A stretch of 59,564 bases of DNA from Chitinophagales bacterium (GTDB lineage: Bacteria > Bacteroidota > Bacteroidia > Chitinophagales > Chitinophagaceae), in assembly GCA_026931905.1 (NCBI GenBank), contig JAIXLB010000064.1, positions 1 to 59,564 of the forward strand, in the 5' to 3' direction. Below are positions 27,695-36,111 of this stretch, in pieces. Position 1 is the stretch's first letter; every line of letters starts with the position of its first letter. Made by a program: the position numbers and the translations under genes. Below the pieces are notes generated by a model. It saw only the letters and a list, made by a program, of their open reading frames with translations. It was not told where the DNA came from and did not search any database.

Positions 27695-29854
27695 ATGAAA
27701 AAAATATTGCTTGCACTTATTGTTATTGTTTATAGCGTTTCCATTAATGCCCAACGTGGTGGGGCTTTAAAATGGAATGAAGCTGGTAATGCTTATTACA
27801 CAACAGAAAAAGGTGAAATTGTAAAATACAATTTGCCCGATTTTAATAAAGTTGTTTTAGTAGAAAAATCTGCCTTAATATCAAATGATAAAAAGACAGA
27901 ATTTACCATTAAAAATTTTTTTGTAAGCAACAATGAACAAGTATTTTTAATTTTTACCAATACTAAAAAAGTTTGGCGTTACGAATCAAGAGGCGATTAT
28001 TTTATTTATAACAAAAGCACAAACTCCTTACAACAATTAGGGAAAGGCTTACCAGAATCTTCTTTAATGTTTGCAAAAATTTCTCCCGATGGAAAAAAAG
28101 CAGCTTATGTAAGCAAGCATAATGTGTATGTAGAAGATTTAACTACACATAAAATTACCCAACTTACTAAAGATGGTACAGATAGAATAATTAATGGAAC
28201 TTTTGATTGGGTTTATGAAGAAGAATTTGGTTGTAGAGATGGCTTTCGCTGGAGTCCTGATAGTAAAAATATTGCTTATTGGCAAATAGATGCAAGAAAC
28301 ATCAGAAACTTTTTGATGATAAATAATACCGATTCTATTTACTCTTTTACTGTACCTGTAGAATATCCTAAAGTTGGCGAAGACCCTTCTTCTTGTAAAA
28401 TTGCTGTTGTAAATATTGATACCAAAAAATCAACTTGGATGAATGTTCCTGGTAGTGCTATACAACATTATATTCCAAGAATGGAGTGGGCAAATAATCA
28501 GCAATTAATTATTCAACAACTAAACAGAAAACAACAAGAAAGTAAAATAATGTTATTGAATAGTAGTACTGGTGCTGCTTCTACCATTTATGAAGAAAAA
28601 GATGCTGCATGGATTGATATTAAAAGCAGATGGAATAATGATAATCCTGTAGGTTGGGAGTGGGTAAATAAAAATGATTTTTTATGGATTAGTGAAAAAG
28701 ATGGATGGCGACATATTTATTTGATTAGCCAAAATGGTAAAAAAGAAACCTTGCTTACCAAAGGCAATTATGATATGATTGATTTTGGTGGTGTAGATGA
28801 AAAAAATGGTTATGTGTATTTTACTGCATCGCCTAATAATGCTTTGCAAAAATATTTGTATCGTGTAAACTTAAATGGCGGTGGCAATGCAACTTTGCTT
28901 TCTCCAGAAAATCAAAAAGGAACACACAGTTATCAAATTTCTCCCAATGGTTTATATGCATCTCATAGTTTTTCAAGTGCTACTATTCCTCCTTCCAACG
29001 AATGGTTGAATTTACAAACAAACACCACAATAAAAGGAGAAATTAAAACAACACCTAATTCAAAAACCAATACAGAGTTTTTTACTGTAACTACAGAAGA
29101 TGGAGTAACTATGGATGGCTGGAAAGTGTTGCCTAAAAACTTTGATTCAACCAAAAAATATCCTGTTGTATTTTATGTTTATACAGAGCCAGGTTCTGCA
29201 ACTGTAAAAGATACTTATGGCAGTGCAAGTACATTTTTGTATCAAGGTGATATTGCTGCTGATGGTTACATTCAAATAAGTTTAGATGGTAGAGGAACAC
29301 CAGCTCCTAAAGGTGCTGCTTGGCGTAAAAGCATTTACAGAAAAGTAGGTGTATTAAATGTTAGAGATCAAGCAATGGCTGCAAAAGAAATTTTAAAATG
29401 GAGTTATGTAGATAAGGATAGAATTGCAGTTTGGGGTTGGAGTGGTGGCGGTTCTACTACCTTAAATTTAATGTTTCAATATGGCGATATTTATACAACA
29501 GGAATTGCTATTGCTCCAGTAGCAAATAGATTAACCTACGATAATATTTATGAAGAACGTTACATGGGTTTGCCTCAAGAAAATATGGATGATTATGTTG
29601 TAGCTTCTGCAACTACACATGCCAAAGGATTAAAAGGAAATTTATTGGTAATTCATGGCACAGGCGATGATAATGTACATTATCAAAACACAGAATTATT
29701 GATTAATGAATTAGTAAAATACAACAAACAGTTTTCGCTCATGAGCTATCCCAATCGTACACATAGTATTAGCGAAGGCAAAGGAACATTTACACACCTT
29801 TCTACTTTATTTACAAATTATTTAAAACAACATTGCCCAGGTGGAGGAAAATAA
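27695..29854 (+). CDS. Dipeptidyl-peptidase IV-like S9 serine peptidase
   Basis: Exported prolyl-type aminodipeptidase. Signal peptide 1-20 (MKKILLALIVIVYSVSINAQ), which fixes the start at the ATG at 27695; 18 codons upstream are open but would spoil the signal. Beta-propeller domain about 60-470 with the DPP IV glutamate motif DWVYEEEFG near 170. Alpha/beta-hydrolase domain about 490-719 with catalytic S583 in GWSGGG, D658 in HGTGDDNVH and H690 in RTHSI. Length 719 is normal. It probably supplies dipeptides from periplasmic peptides. It shares an upstream region with the CHAT gene. Confidence 0.94.
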   Translation: MKKILLALIVIVYSVSINAQRGGALKWNEAGNAYYTTEKGEIVKYNLPDFNKVVLVEKSALISNDKKTEFTIKNFFVSNNEQVFLIFTNTKKVWRYESRGDYFIYNKSTNSLQQLGKGLPESSLMFAKISPDGKKAAYVSKHNVYVEDLTTHKITQLTKDGTDRIINGTFDWVYEEEFGCRDGFRWSPDSKNIAYWQIDARNIRNFLMINNTDSIYSFTVPVEYPKVGEDPSSCKIAVVNIDTKKSTWMNVPGSAIQHYIPRMEWANNQQLIIQQLNRKQQESKIMLLNSSTGAASTIYEEKDAAWIDIKSRWNNDNPVGWEWVNKNDFLWISEKDGWRHIYLISQNGKKETLLTKGNYDMIDFGGVDEKNGYVYFTASPNNALQKYLYRVNLNGGGNATLLSPENQKGTHSYQISPNGLYASHSFSSATIPPSNEWLNLQTNTTIKGEIKTTPNSKTNTEFFTVTTEDGVTMDGWKVLPKNFDSTKKYPVVFYVYTEPGSATVKDTYGSASTFLYQGDIAADGYIQISLDGRGTPAPKGAAWRKSIYRKVGVLNVRDQAMAAKEILKWSYVDKDRIAVWGWSGGGSTTLNLMFQYGDIYTTGIAIAPVANRLTYDNIYEERYMGLPQENMDDYVVASATTHAKGLKGNLLVIHGTGDDNVHYQNTELLINELVKYNKQFSLMSYPNRTHSISEGKGTFTHLSTLFTNYLKQHCPGGGK

Positions 29855-29951
29855 AAATGCTTTTCTTTTTGTAGCGATTTATGAAATATAGTTGCTATTG
29901 TTTTTAAGCGATTATTTTTACTTTTTGAGAAGTGTATATTTCTTTTAAAAC

Positions 29952-29985
29952 AAAAGCCCCATTGTTACAAAACAATAGGGCTTTT
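29952..29985. terminator. Bidirectional terminator after the S9 peptidase
   Basis: Stem AAAAGCCC-c-ATTGTT (29952-29966) / AACAAT-a-GGGCTTTT (29971-29985) with loop acaa and one mismatch, followed by more T. It lies about 100 bases after the peptidase stop and before the convergent fasciclin gene. Confidence 0.85.
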
Positions 29986-30092
29986 TTTAAGGGTTTACAA
30001 CCTAATACTTGTTGTTATAAGTATATAAACTCTAAGGGTTGCTTTCGAAACTTAATTTACTCATACATAAAAAACCAAAAAACATTTTTATT

Positions 30093-30665
30093 TTATTTTG
30101 CTGGCGGACTTAATACATCTCCAATAACATGTATTATACCATTTGATGTAGGAATAGAAGCTAAAATTTCAGAACCATTTACAAATGTTTTACCATCTTT
30201 TTTAGTAATAGTTACATTGCCTCCAAATACCATATTTAACTGTTGCCCATCTTGCATGTTTTCTGCTTTTATAGAACCCACATAAGTATGGTAGCCTAAA
30301 GCATCTTCTAATTTACCTTTATTTTCAGGTTTTAATAAATTATCTACTGTACCAGCAGGTAATTTATCAAATGCAGCATTGGTTGGTGCAAATACAGTAA
30401 ATGGACCAGCATTGCTTAAAGCATCTAACAAACCAGCTGCTTTTACAGCAGCAACTAAAGTTGTATGATCTTTACTACCTGCAGCAGTTTTTACAATATC
30501 TTTAGCAGATTGGCTGTCTTCTACACCAGATTGTCCTGCAGCATTTGCAGTAGCCTCTGTATTTGTGTTTGAAGCTGCATTATTGTTTTGTTCGCCACTC
30601 GAACAAGAAGTTAAGGTGTACACTACCATTGTGGTAAGTACAATAAAAACTTTTTTCATAAACAT
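30093..30665 (-). CDS. Fasciclin (FAS1) domain lipoprotein
   Basis: Lipoprotein with one FAS1 domain, an extracytoplasmic adhesion-type fold. Lipobox TLTSC with the lipidated cysteine at 21. An Asn/Ala/Thr-rich linker to about 45. FAS1 domain about 53-190 with the H1 motif GPFTVFAPTNAAFDKLP (near 92-108), the YHTYVG strand and the H2 region NGIIHVIGDVLSPP at the end. Two ATG codons (30665 and 30659) both fit; MKKV at 30659 would give a standard signal. Single gene, 150 bases downstream of the response regulator. Partner unknown. Confidence 0.9.
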   Translation of the reverse strand: MFMKKVFIVLTTMVVYTLTSCSSGEQNNNAASNTNTEATANAAGQSGVEDSQSAKDIVKTAAGSKDHTTLVAAVKAAGLLDALSNAGPFTVFAPTNAAFDKLPAGTVDNLLKPENKGKLEDALGYHTYVGSIKAENMQDGQQLNMVFGGNVTITKKDGKTFVNGSEILASIPTSNGIIHVIGDVLSPPAK

Positions 30666-30815
30666 TTTATTAATTAGGGATGATTGAATACTGCAAAGTT
30701 CAATGCCTTGTAACTAATAAAATGTGAGTAGAATCATATAAGGAAGTTTTTTTTTAAACCGCCTGTTTTTAAAGAAACTAATAGGCTTTTGATGAAGCTT
30801 TATTGTATAAGAATA

Positions 30816-31523
30816 TTATGCAGTAAACTTATAACCAATGCCCCTTACACTATGAAAGTATTTAGACTGTTTGCTATTTTCTTCAAAATGTTTTCTGAAG
30901 GTTAAAATAAAATTATCTATAGTTCTTGTTGTAGGAAAAACATTGTAACCCCAAACAACAAATAATATTTTTTCTCTTGGTACAACTTCATTTTTATTTT
31001 CTATTAATAATTTTAAAAGATTGGCTTCTTTTTTACTTAGTTTAATTTTTTTCCCATCATAGGTAATTGCATCCAACGATTTAAAGTCTATTAAATTATC
31101 TCCAAAAGTATATGTATCGCCAATAGTGCTTTCTTTTTCATAAATCTTTTTATTTTTTTGAATCAGTTTTTCTACACGCAACAACAACTCTTCCAAATTA
31201 AATGGTTTAGTTAAATAATCGTCTGCTCCTTTTTTTAAACCAAGCACTCTATCTACTCCAGTATTTTTTGCACTTAGCATTAGTATAGGCAATTCGTCAT
31301 TACTTAATCTTACGGTTTGGGCAACAGTTATTCCATCTACTTCAGGAAGCATAATATCTAAAATCATTAAATCAAAATGGGCTTTGTTTAAAGCATCTAA
31401 TGCTTCATTACCTGCGTAAGCACTGGTTACTTCATAGCCTTCTAATTCTAAATTTAATTTGAGGGTTTCGTTTAGGTGTTCTTCGTCTTCAACTAATAAA
31501 ATACTTGCTTTATAATCGTTCAT
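30816..31523 (-). CDS. OmpR-family response regulator
   Basis: Two-component transcription factor. Receiver domain 1-120 with acidic pocket E12/D13, phospho-acceptor D56 in LMILDIMLPEVDG, S84 at the switch position and K106 in LTKPF. DNA-binding winged helix about 135-233 with the recognition region VFPTTRTIDNFILTFRKHFE and the C-terminal VRGIGYKF. Length 235 is standard. The start follows the stop of the kinase gene by 3 bases, so the two are co-transcribed and almost certainly partners. Confidence 0.95.
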   Translation of the reverse strand: MNDYKASILLVEDEEHLNETLKLNLELEGYEVTSAYAGNEALDALNKAHFDLMILDIMLPEVDGITVAQTVRLSNDELPILMLSAKNTGVDRVLGLKKGADDYLTKPFNLEELLLRVEKLIQKNKKIYEKESTIGDTYTFGDNLIDFKSLDAITYDGKKIKLSKKEANLLKLLIENKNEVVPREKILFVVWGYNVFPTTRTIDNFILTFRKHFEENSKQSKYFHSVRGIGYKFTA

Positions 31524-31526
31524 TTT

Positions 31527-32501
31527 TTATAATTTAAAAACCGCTGTAAAAATACTTCCTTGTGGTAAATTATTTGTCATAGTAATGTAGCCATTATGAC
31601 TATCTACAATTTTACTACATAAATACAAACCCAATCCTGTACCTTTTGTTGTTCTTGTTGTTTCAATTCCAGAACGATAGAATTTTTGAAATATTTTATG
31701 CCTTTCGTTTTGCTTTATTCCATATCCATTATCTGCAACAGAAAGAATAATTTTGTTATGCTCCTGCAGCAATTTTATGTGTACAAGCGAATCTTTGGGA
31801 GAATATTTCAACGCATTATCAATAAGATTATTTACCAACATTTGTATCAATAAACTTTCGCCATTCATGTAAATATTTTCTTGTAGCGTAGCGTCTATTT
31901 TTCGCAACGAAAATCTACTCTTAAATTCGTTTACACATTCTTGTATTAAAGTACTTACATTGATTACTGCTTTTGCACTGCTATAATCTCCTCCATCTAT
32001 TTGGGTGGCGTATAAAATATTATTACATAAACTGTTTAATCTGTCTGTTTCATGTATAGTATTGCTTATAAGTTTATTTTGCTTTTCTTCATCTAACTTT
32101 CTTTTTTGTAGTGTTTCTAAATTTAAACGAGCAATAGCAATAGGTGTTTTTAACTCATGTGTTACTGCCATCATAAAATTTTGCTGTTGTGCAGATAAAT
32201 TAATTTCCTTTCGTACAGCACGAAAAACAAATACAGCACCAATTACAATTACTGCAAAAAAGGTAGATCCTTCTCCAATGTATTGTGAAATTTTTCTGTC
32301 TCTTAACGTTTCTATTTCAGATGCTTTTGCAATATAGCTGGAGTCGTTTTTATTTAATAAAGCCAATTGCATAGCTGCTTTATCATTTGCATGATGGGTA
32401 AGTTTTAAAAACCAAAACAATAATGCTGCAACTATATATATTAACACAAACCAATAAACAGCAGTTATTAAAACGAATTTCTTTTTAAAAAAATTAAGCA
32501 T
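31527..32501 (-). CDS. Membrane sensor histidine kinase
   Basis: Kinase partner of the adjacent OmpR-type regulator. Two membrane helices (about 10-32 and 79-96) enclose a short periplasmic segment of about 45 residues, too small for a folded ligand domain. There is no HAMP domain. The phospho-acceptor is H115 in THELKTPIA. The ATPase domain shows the N box NLIDNALKYS, G1 VADNGYGI, and G2 GTGLGLYL. The short sensor loop suggests it reads a membrane signal or an accessory protein, which makes the small secreted Cys protein encoded just upstream a candidate; that is inference. Confidence 0.93.
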   Translation of the reverse strand: MLNFFKKKFVLITAVYWFVLIYIVAALLFWFLKLTHHANDKAAMQLALLNKNDSSYIAKASEIETLRDRKISQYIGEGSTFFAVIVIGAVFVFRAVRKEINLSAQQQNFMMAVTHELKTPIAIARLNLETLQKRKLDEEKQNKLISNTIHETDRLNSLCNNILYATQIDGGDYSSAKAVINVSTLIQECVNEFKSRFSLRKIDATLQENIYMNGESLLIQMLVNNLIDNALKYSPKDSLVHIKLLQEHNKIILSVADNGYGIKQNERHKIFQKFYRSGIETTRTTKGTGLGLYLCSKIVDSHNGYITMTNNLPQGSIFTAVFKL

Positions 32502-32556
32502 AAGTTAAGTTTTTAAAAGAGAATTTTCTGTTGTTAAGAAATGAAATTTAAGTGCA

Positions 32557-32928
32557 TTACTGCTTGGTAGGTTTTGTGGTTTTTTCTTCTTCTAATTTTA
32601 ATAATTTAAAATAAGTTGCTTTAAAACGACCATTTATAATTTCGCCTTGAACCTCTGCTTTTCTTTTTGCCACACAAAATCCTCCTTTTGCATGAGGATG
32701 CCCAAAGTCATTAATTGTTGCACCATCTACATAATAAGCTTTTCCATCTATCATAATAGCCAAATCACAATCATCGCCCTCTAAATTAAAATTGCACTCA
32801 CCACAAGATGCTATTACTGTTAATAATTTTTTTTGAGGATCTGGTGTTTTGGCAGAATTGGAAGATACTTGTGCAAATGCTACAAAAGAGATAAAAGAAA
32901 AAATTAAAGTACTAATAAAGCTTTTCAT
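32557..32928 (-). CDS. Small secreted cysteine-rich protein (DUF6370-like)
   Basis: Signal peptide 1-19 (ends FVAFAQ). The mature part of ~100 residues has a CxxC pair (C42, C45 in SCGECNF), C54 in DDCDLAI, C85 in GGFCVA and two histidines, H77 and H79, in GHPHAKGG. I recall similar small proteins annotated DUF6370 in Bacteroidota; the role is unknown. The Cys/His set could bind a metal or form two disulfides. The tail is Lys/Thr-rich. It lies 55 bases upstream of the histidine kinase gene on the same strand and could be its first operon gene and a periplasmic input; not shown. Confidence 0.7.
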   Translation of the reverse strand: MKSFISTLIFSFISFVAFAQVSSNSAKTPDPQKKLLTVIASCGECNFNLEGDDCDLAIMIDGKAYYVDGATINDFGHPHAKGGFCVAKRKAEVQGEIINGRFKATYFKLLKLEEEKTTKPTKQ

Positions 32929-33099
32929 TGTGTATTAAATTTTTATAGTGAAAAATATTTGCAACGAATTTATAACTTATTTCAATGATGCACTATTGCT
33001 TTATTTTAATTTTAATTTCTCAAAAAAATAGCACAGATTAAATTTTCATTTTTCCATCTTGGGTTTTTATTTTACTTTGCTACAATAAATTAATTTGAT

Positions 33100-34146
33100 A
33101 TGTATAAAAGTAAGATAGCCGGAATAGGAAAGTATGTGCCATCGCAAGTTGTTACAAATAAAGATTTAGAAAAATTAATGGATACAAATGATGAATGGAT
33201 ACAAGAACGTACAGGAATAAAAGAAAGAAGGTACGCACATCGTACACAAGAAACTACAGCAACAATGGGTGTTGAGGCTGCTAAAATTGCTATTGAAAGA
33301 GCAGGTATTACTGCACAAGATATAGACTTTATTGTTTTTGCTACCTTAAGCCCAGATTATTATTTTCCTGGCTGTGGTGTTTTGGTGCAAAGAGCTTTAG
33401 AAATGAAAGAAATTGGGGCATTGGATATTCGCAATCAGTGTAGTGGTTTTGTTTATGCTTTAAGTGTTGCAGACCAATTTATAAAAACAGGTATGTACCA
33501 AAATATTCTTGTAATAGGTAGCGAAAAACACAGTTTTGGTTTGGATTTTACAACACGTGGCAGAAATGTAAGTGTAATTTTTGGTGATGGGGCTGGTGCT
33601 GTTGTATTACAACGTTCCAACAACAATATAAGTGAAATTTTAAGTACACATTTGCATAGCAATGGCAACGATGCAGAAACTTTAGCAATGTATAACCCTG
33701 GTACACATGCTAATTATTGGAAAAAAGATTTAGCAGATTTTAATGAAGCAACATTAGGCGATATGTTTATGAGCCATACCATGATTGATAATGCACAAAA
33801 CTTTCCTTTTATGGATGGACCAGCAGTTTTTAAAAAAGCTGTTGTAAAAATGCCTGAAGTAATTATGGAAGCTTTGCAAGCTAATAATTATACAACACAA
33901 GATATAGATATGTTAATATCACATCAAGCCAATTTGCGTATAATACAATTTATTCAGCATACGCTAAAACTCAATGATGACAAGGTGTACAACAATATTC
34001 AACAATATGGAAATACAACTGCTGCAAGTGTTCCTATTGCACTTTGTGAGGCTTGGGAAAAAGGAAAAATTAAAGAAGGAGATTTGGTTTGTTTAACAGT
34101 TTTTGGTAGTGGATTTACTTGGGCAAGTGCTTTATTAAAATGGTAA
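33100..34146 (+). CDS. 3-oxoacyl-ACP synthase III family enzyme (FabH-like)
   Basis: Thiolase-fold condensing enzyme of the KAS III type, which would join acetyl-CoA or another acyl-CoA to malonyl-ACP. The full catalytic triad is present: C114 in NQCSGFVYAL, H275 in ISHQANLRI and N305 in YGNTTAASVP. At 348 residues it is about 30 longer than E. coli FabH; the extra part lies around 190-245 (NYWKKDLADFNEATLGDMF). Bacteroidota often carry this longer version beside a standard FabH, so the true substrate may differ. No other fatty acid gene is adjacent. A box TTTTACTTTGC just upstream is an imperfect promoter match. Confidence 0.88.
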   Translation: MYKSKIAGIGKYVPSQVVTNKDLEKLMDTNDEWIQERTGIKERRYAHRTQETTATMGVEAAKIAIERAGITAQDIDFIVFATLSPDYYFPGCGVLVQRALEMKEIGALDIRNQCSGFVYALSVADQFIKTGMYQNILVIGSEKHSFGLDFTTRGRNVSVIFGDGAGAVVLQRSNNNISEILSTHLHSNGNDAETLAMYNPGTHANYWKKDLADFNEATLGDMFMSHTMIDNAQNFPFMDGPAVFKKAVVKMPEVIMEALQANNYTTQDIDMLISHQANLRIIQFIQHTLKLNDDKVYNNIQQYGNTTAASVPIALCEAWEKGKIKEGDLVCLTVFGSGFTWASALLKW

Positions 34147-34169
34147 TTTTTAAAATTAAAATAAATTTT

Positions 34170-34604
34170 ATGAAAATTTTATTTTTAACCGCAACGCTTT
34201 TTTTGAGTACTATTTTATTTGCTCAAGAAACAGAATCAACCGTACAAGTTTTTCAAATTTCTGCTCAAGATAATACGCTCAGAGCATATTCTGATGGCAG
34301 TAGCAATAAATCGGTTTTAGTTTTAAAAAAAAATATAAACGAACAAGGAAAATTTGTAATTATTTATTCTAATACAAGAGTAGAGAAGAATATAAAAAGA
34401 GAATACTATATAGCAGACGAAAATGGTAAAGAATTAAGGCTTCGCTTTTTAACAAGAGTGATAGGCATTTCGCATATTTATCTTAAAGATTTATTCGTAC
34501 AAACCAATGCAGGAAATACTTATAGCCTATTTACAAGAACTACTACAACAGATAATGAACCTGTTATACAAAATGTTTTGCTATGTAAAATAGAAGTAAG
34601 ATAA
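34170..34604 (+). CDS. Secreted protein of unknown function
   Basis: Not recognised. Signal peptide 1-19 (MKILFLTATLFLSTILFAQ), which sets the start at 34170, 23 bases after the fabH-like gene; an upstream ATG inside that gene is less likely. The mature 125 residues alternate polar and hydrophobic positions, with SVLVLKKN, KFVIIYSN and REYYIADENGKELRLRF, so an all-beta fold is probable. No cysteine except one near the end (LLCKIEV). Lies between the FabH-like and lipid-kinase genes, all on the plus strand with gaps of 23 and 51 bases, so the three could be one operon. Confidence 0.65.
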   Translation: MKILFLTATLFLSTILFAQETESTVQVFQISAQDNTLRAYSDGSSNKSVLVLKKNINEQGKFVIIYSNTRVEKNIKREYYIADENGKELRLRFLTRVIGISHIYLKDLFVQTNAGNTYSLFTRTTTTDNEPVIQNVLLCKIEVR

Positions 34605-34655
34605 ACCTTAAAAAGTTTAAGCATTAATAAGAATTGATTAAGTAAATAGAAGGCA

Positions 34656-35555
34656 ATGAACAGAAAATTATTATACCTTATTAATCCTGTTGCAGGAACA
34701 GGAAAAAAAGAAAACATAAAAGCCTTAATAGAAAAAGAATCTTTAGCAGCCAATTTTCCTTTTGAAATAATTAATACCAATGCTGCTGCTAATTATAATT
34801 TTTTAAAAGAAAAAATAAACACCGAACAAATTACAGATGTAATAATGGTGGGCGGCGATGGAACTATTAATCAAATTGTAAATAGTTTAAGATTTTTGCC
34901 TGTAAGGTTTGGTATTATACCTGTAGGCAGTGGCAATGGCTTAGCAGGAGCAGCACAAATACCCATGAAACCTAAAGATGCTTTGCAACTTATTTTTAAT
35001 GGCAATAGCAAAAAGGTAGATTCGTTTTTAATAAACAACCAATTTTCGTGTATGCTTAGTGGCATTGGGTTTGATGCAAAAGTAGCTCATGATTTTAGCT
35101 CTAAAGCAATGAGAGGCTTACTTACTTACACTACTCAAAGTTTAATTAATTTTTTTAAAGCACAACCTTATCAGTTTGAAATTACTATTGAAGATTTTTC
35201 TTTTTTTACAGATGCATTTTTTATTAGTATAGCCAATAGTAATCAGTTTGGAAATAATTTCACTATTGCTCCTCAAGCAAGTTTAAATGATGGATTGTTG
35301 GATATTGTTGTTGTTCAAAAAATGAACAAAGCAAAACTTCCTTTTGCTATTCTTAAACAAATAAGAGGTAATAATAAATTAGAAGAGTTAGTAGAAGAGG
35401 TAACCAAGAAAAATATTTTATATTTTCAAACCTCATCTCTTAAAATTAAAAATTTAAAACATGCTCCTTTTCATATTGATGGAGAGCCTCAAGAAACCTC
35501 AGATGAATTTCAAATAGATATTATTAAAGACTGTTTTGATTTAATTCAACCATAA
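34656..35555 (+). CDS. Diacylglycerol kinase-family lipid kinase (YegS/LCB5-like)
   Basis: Cytosolic or peripheral-membrane kinase that phosphorylates a lipid such as diacylglycerol or a sphingoid base. Nucleotide-binding N-terminal domain with the GGDGT motif at 66-70 (VGGDGTINQIVNSL) and GSGNGLA at 91-97. C-terminal beta-sandwich with FGNNFTIAPQASLNDGLLDIVVV and an ending around HAPFHIDGEPQE. Length 299 is normal. Sphingolipids are common in Bacteroidota, so a sphingoid-base substrate is possible but not shown. Follows a FabH-like and a secreted-protein gene on the same strand. Confidence 0.92.
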   Translation: MNRKLLYLINPVAGTGKKENIKALIEKESLAANFPFEIINTNAAANYNFLKEKINTEQITDVIMVGGDGTINQIVNSLRFLPVRFGIIPVGSGNGLAGAAQIPMKPKDALQLIFNGNSKKVDSFLINNQFSCMLSGIGFDAKVAHDFSSKAMRGLLTYTTQSLINFFKAQPYQFEITIEDFSFFTDAFFISIANSNQFGNNFTIAPQASLNDGLLDIVVVQKMNKAKLPFAILKQIRGNNKLEELVEEVTKKNILYFQTSSLKIKNLKHAPFHIDGEPQETSDEFQIDIIKDCFDLIQP

Positions 35556-35589
35556 AAATAAAATTGAAATTACAAGCATATTAGGCTTA

Positions 35590-35623
35590 AAAAAAGAAGG
35601 GCCTGCTCTAAATAGAGCTGGCC
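35590..35623 (-). terminator. Terminator of the ECF sigma operon
   Basis: Stem GGCC-t-GCTCT (35600-35609) / AGAGC-t-GGCC (35614-35623) with loop aaat and one T-T mismatch. On the minus strand it is followed by TTCTTTTTTT, so it ends the operon whose last gene is at 35679-36101. Confidence 0.8.
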
Positions 35624-35678
35624 GTTGCTAACCTATGAAAAACACCAAGTTTACAATAAGGTGTAAAAAAATATTGTT

Positions 35679-36101
35679 TTATTCAAGAGCCTCTAAAGAT
35701 GAATTTGCTTTTTGTTTTTGTTGTATTCTTTTCTTTACCTCTTTTTGTAACTCTGTTAAAAAATCTCTCTCTGCTTTAAATACAAGATTTACTCTGTTAT
35801 CATCATTTAAAACTTTTTTAAACTCAGGCTTATACTTTTTTTTAATGTTTAAAGCTTCTTCCTGATATTTTAATTCATCTTCTTTATTATTAACTCTTGC
35901 TTTTTTAGTTTCCTCAAAATAGGTATTGTAAATGGGCCAAAAAGTTTGAGCTTCCGTTGGTGTAAGTTTTAAAACATGGGTCATATATGCCACTTTTAAA
36001 GCTTGTATCCTCTCTCCTTTTTTAGCTCCTCTACCTCCTCCTTGTGCATTTACAAAATGAGCTAACACTGCAAAGATTGTAAAAAATAATACTCGTTTCA
36101 T
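35679..36101 (-). CDS. Spy/CpxP-like periplasmic protein
   Basis: Exported small helical protein. Signal peptide 1-18 (MKRVLFFTIFAVLAHFVNAQ), which sets the start at 36101; an upstream ATG would extend into the preceding gene. The mature part has a glycine-rich start (GGGRGAKKGER), then a long helix bundle with LKLTPTEAQTFWPIYNTYFEETKKAR at about 42-67. LTPxEAxxFWPIYN is typical of a group of periplasmic proteins in Bacteroidota that sit behind ECF sigma genes and resemble Spy/CpxP heavy-metal sensors and chaperones. The C-terminus is basic. Third gene of the sigma/anti-sigma operon; starts 10 bases after the previous stop. Confidence 0.8.
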   Translation of the reverse strand: MKRVLFFTIFAVLAHFVNAQGGGRGAKKGERIQALKVAYMTHVLKLTPTEAQTFWPIYNTYFEETKKARVNNKEDELKYQEEALNIKKKYKPEFKKVLNDDNRVNLVFKAERDFLTELQKEVKKRIQQKQKANSSLEALE

Positions 36102-36111
36102 AATTTTTAAA

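Noticed and set aside
24331..29854. CHAT gene as part of a gasdermin or type III-E CRISPR system
   Set aside because: The protein has a signal peptide, and no gasdermin, Cas or effector gene lies nearby.
30765..30800. Terminator after the response regulator
   Set aside because: AGCCT/AGGC pairing is weak and interrupted; not strong enough to list.
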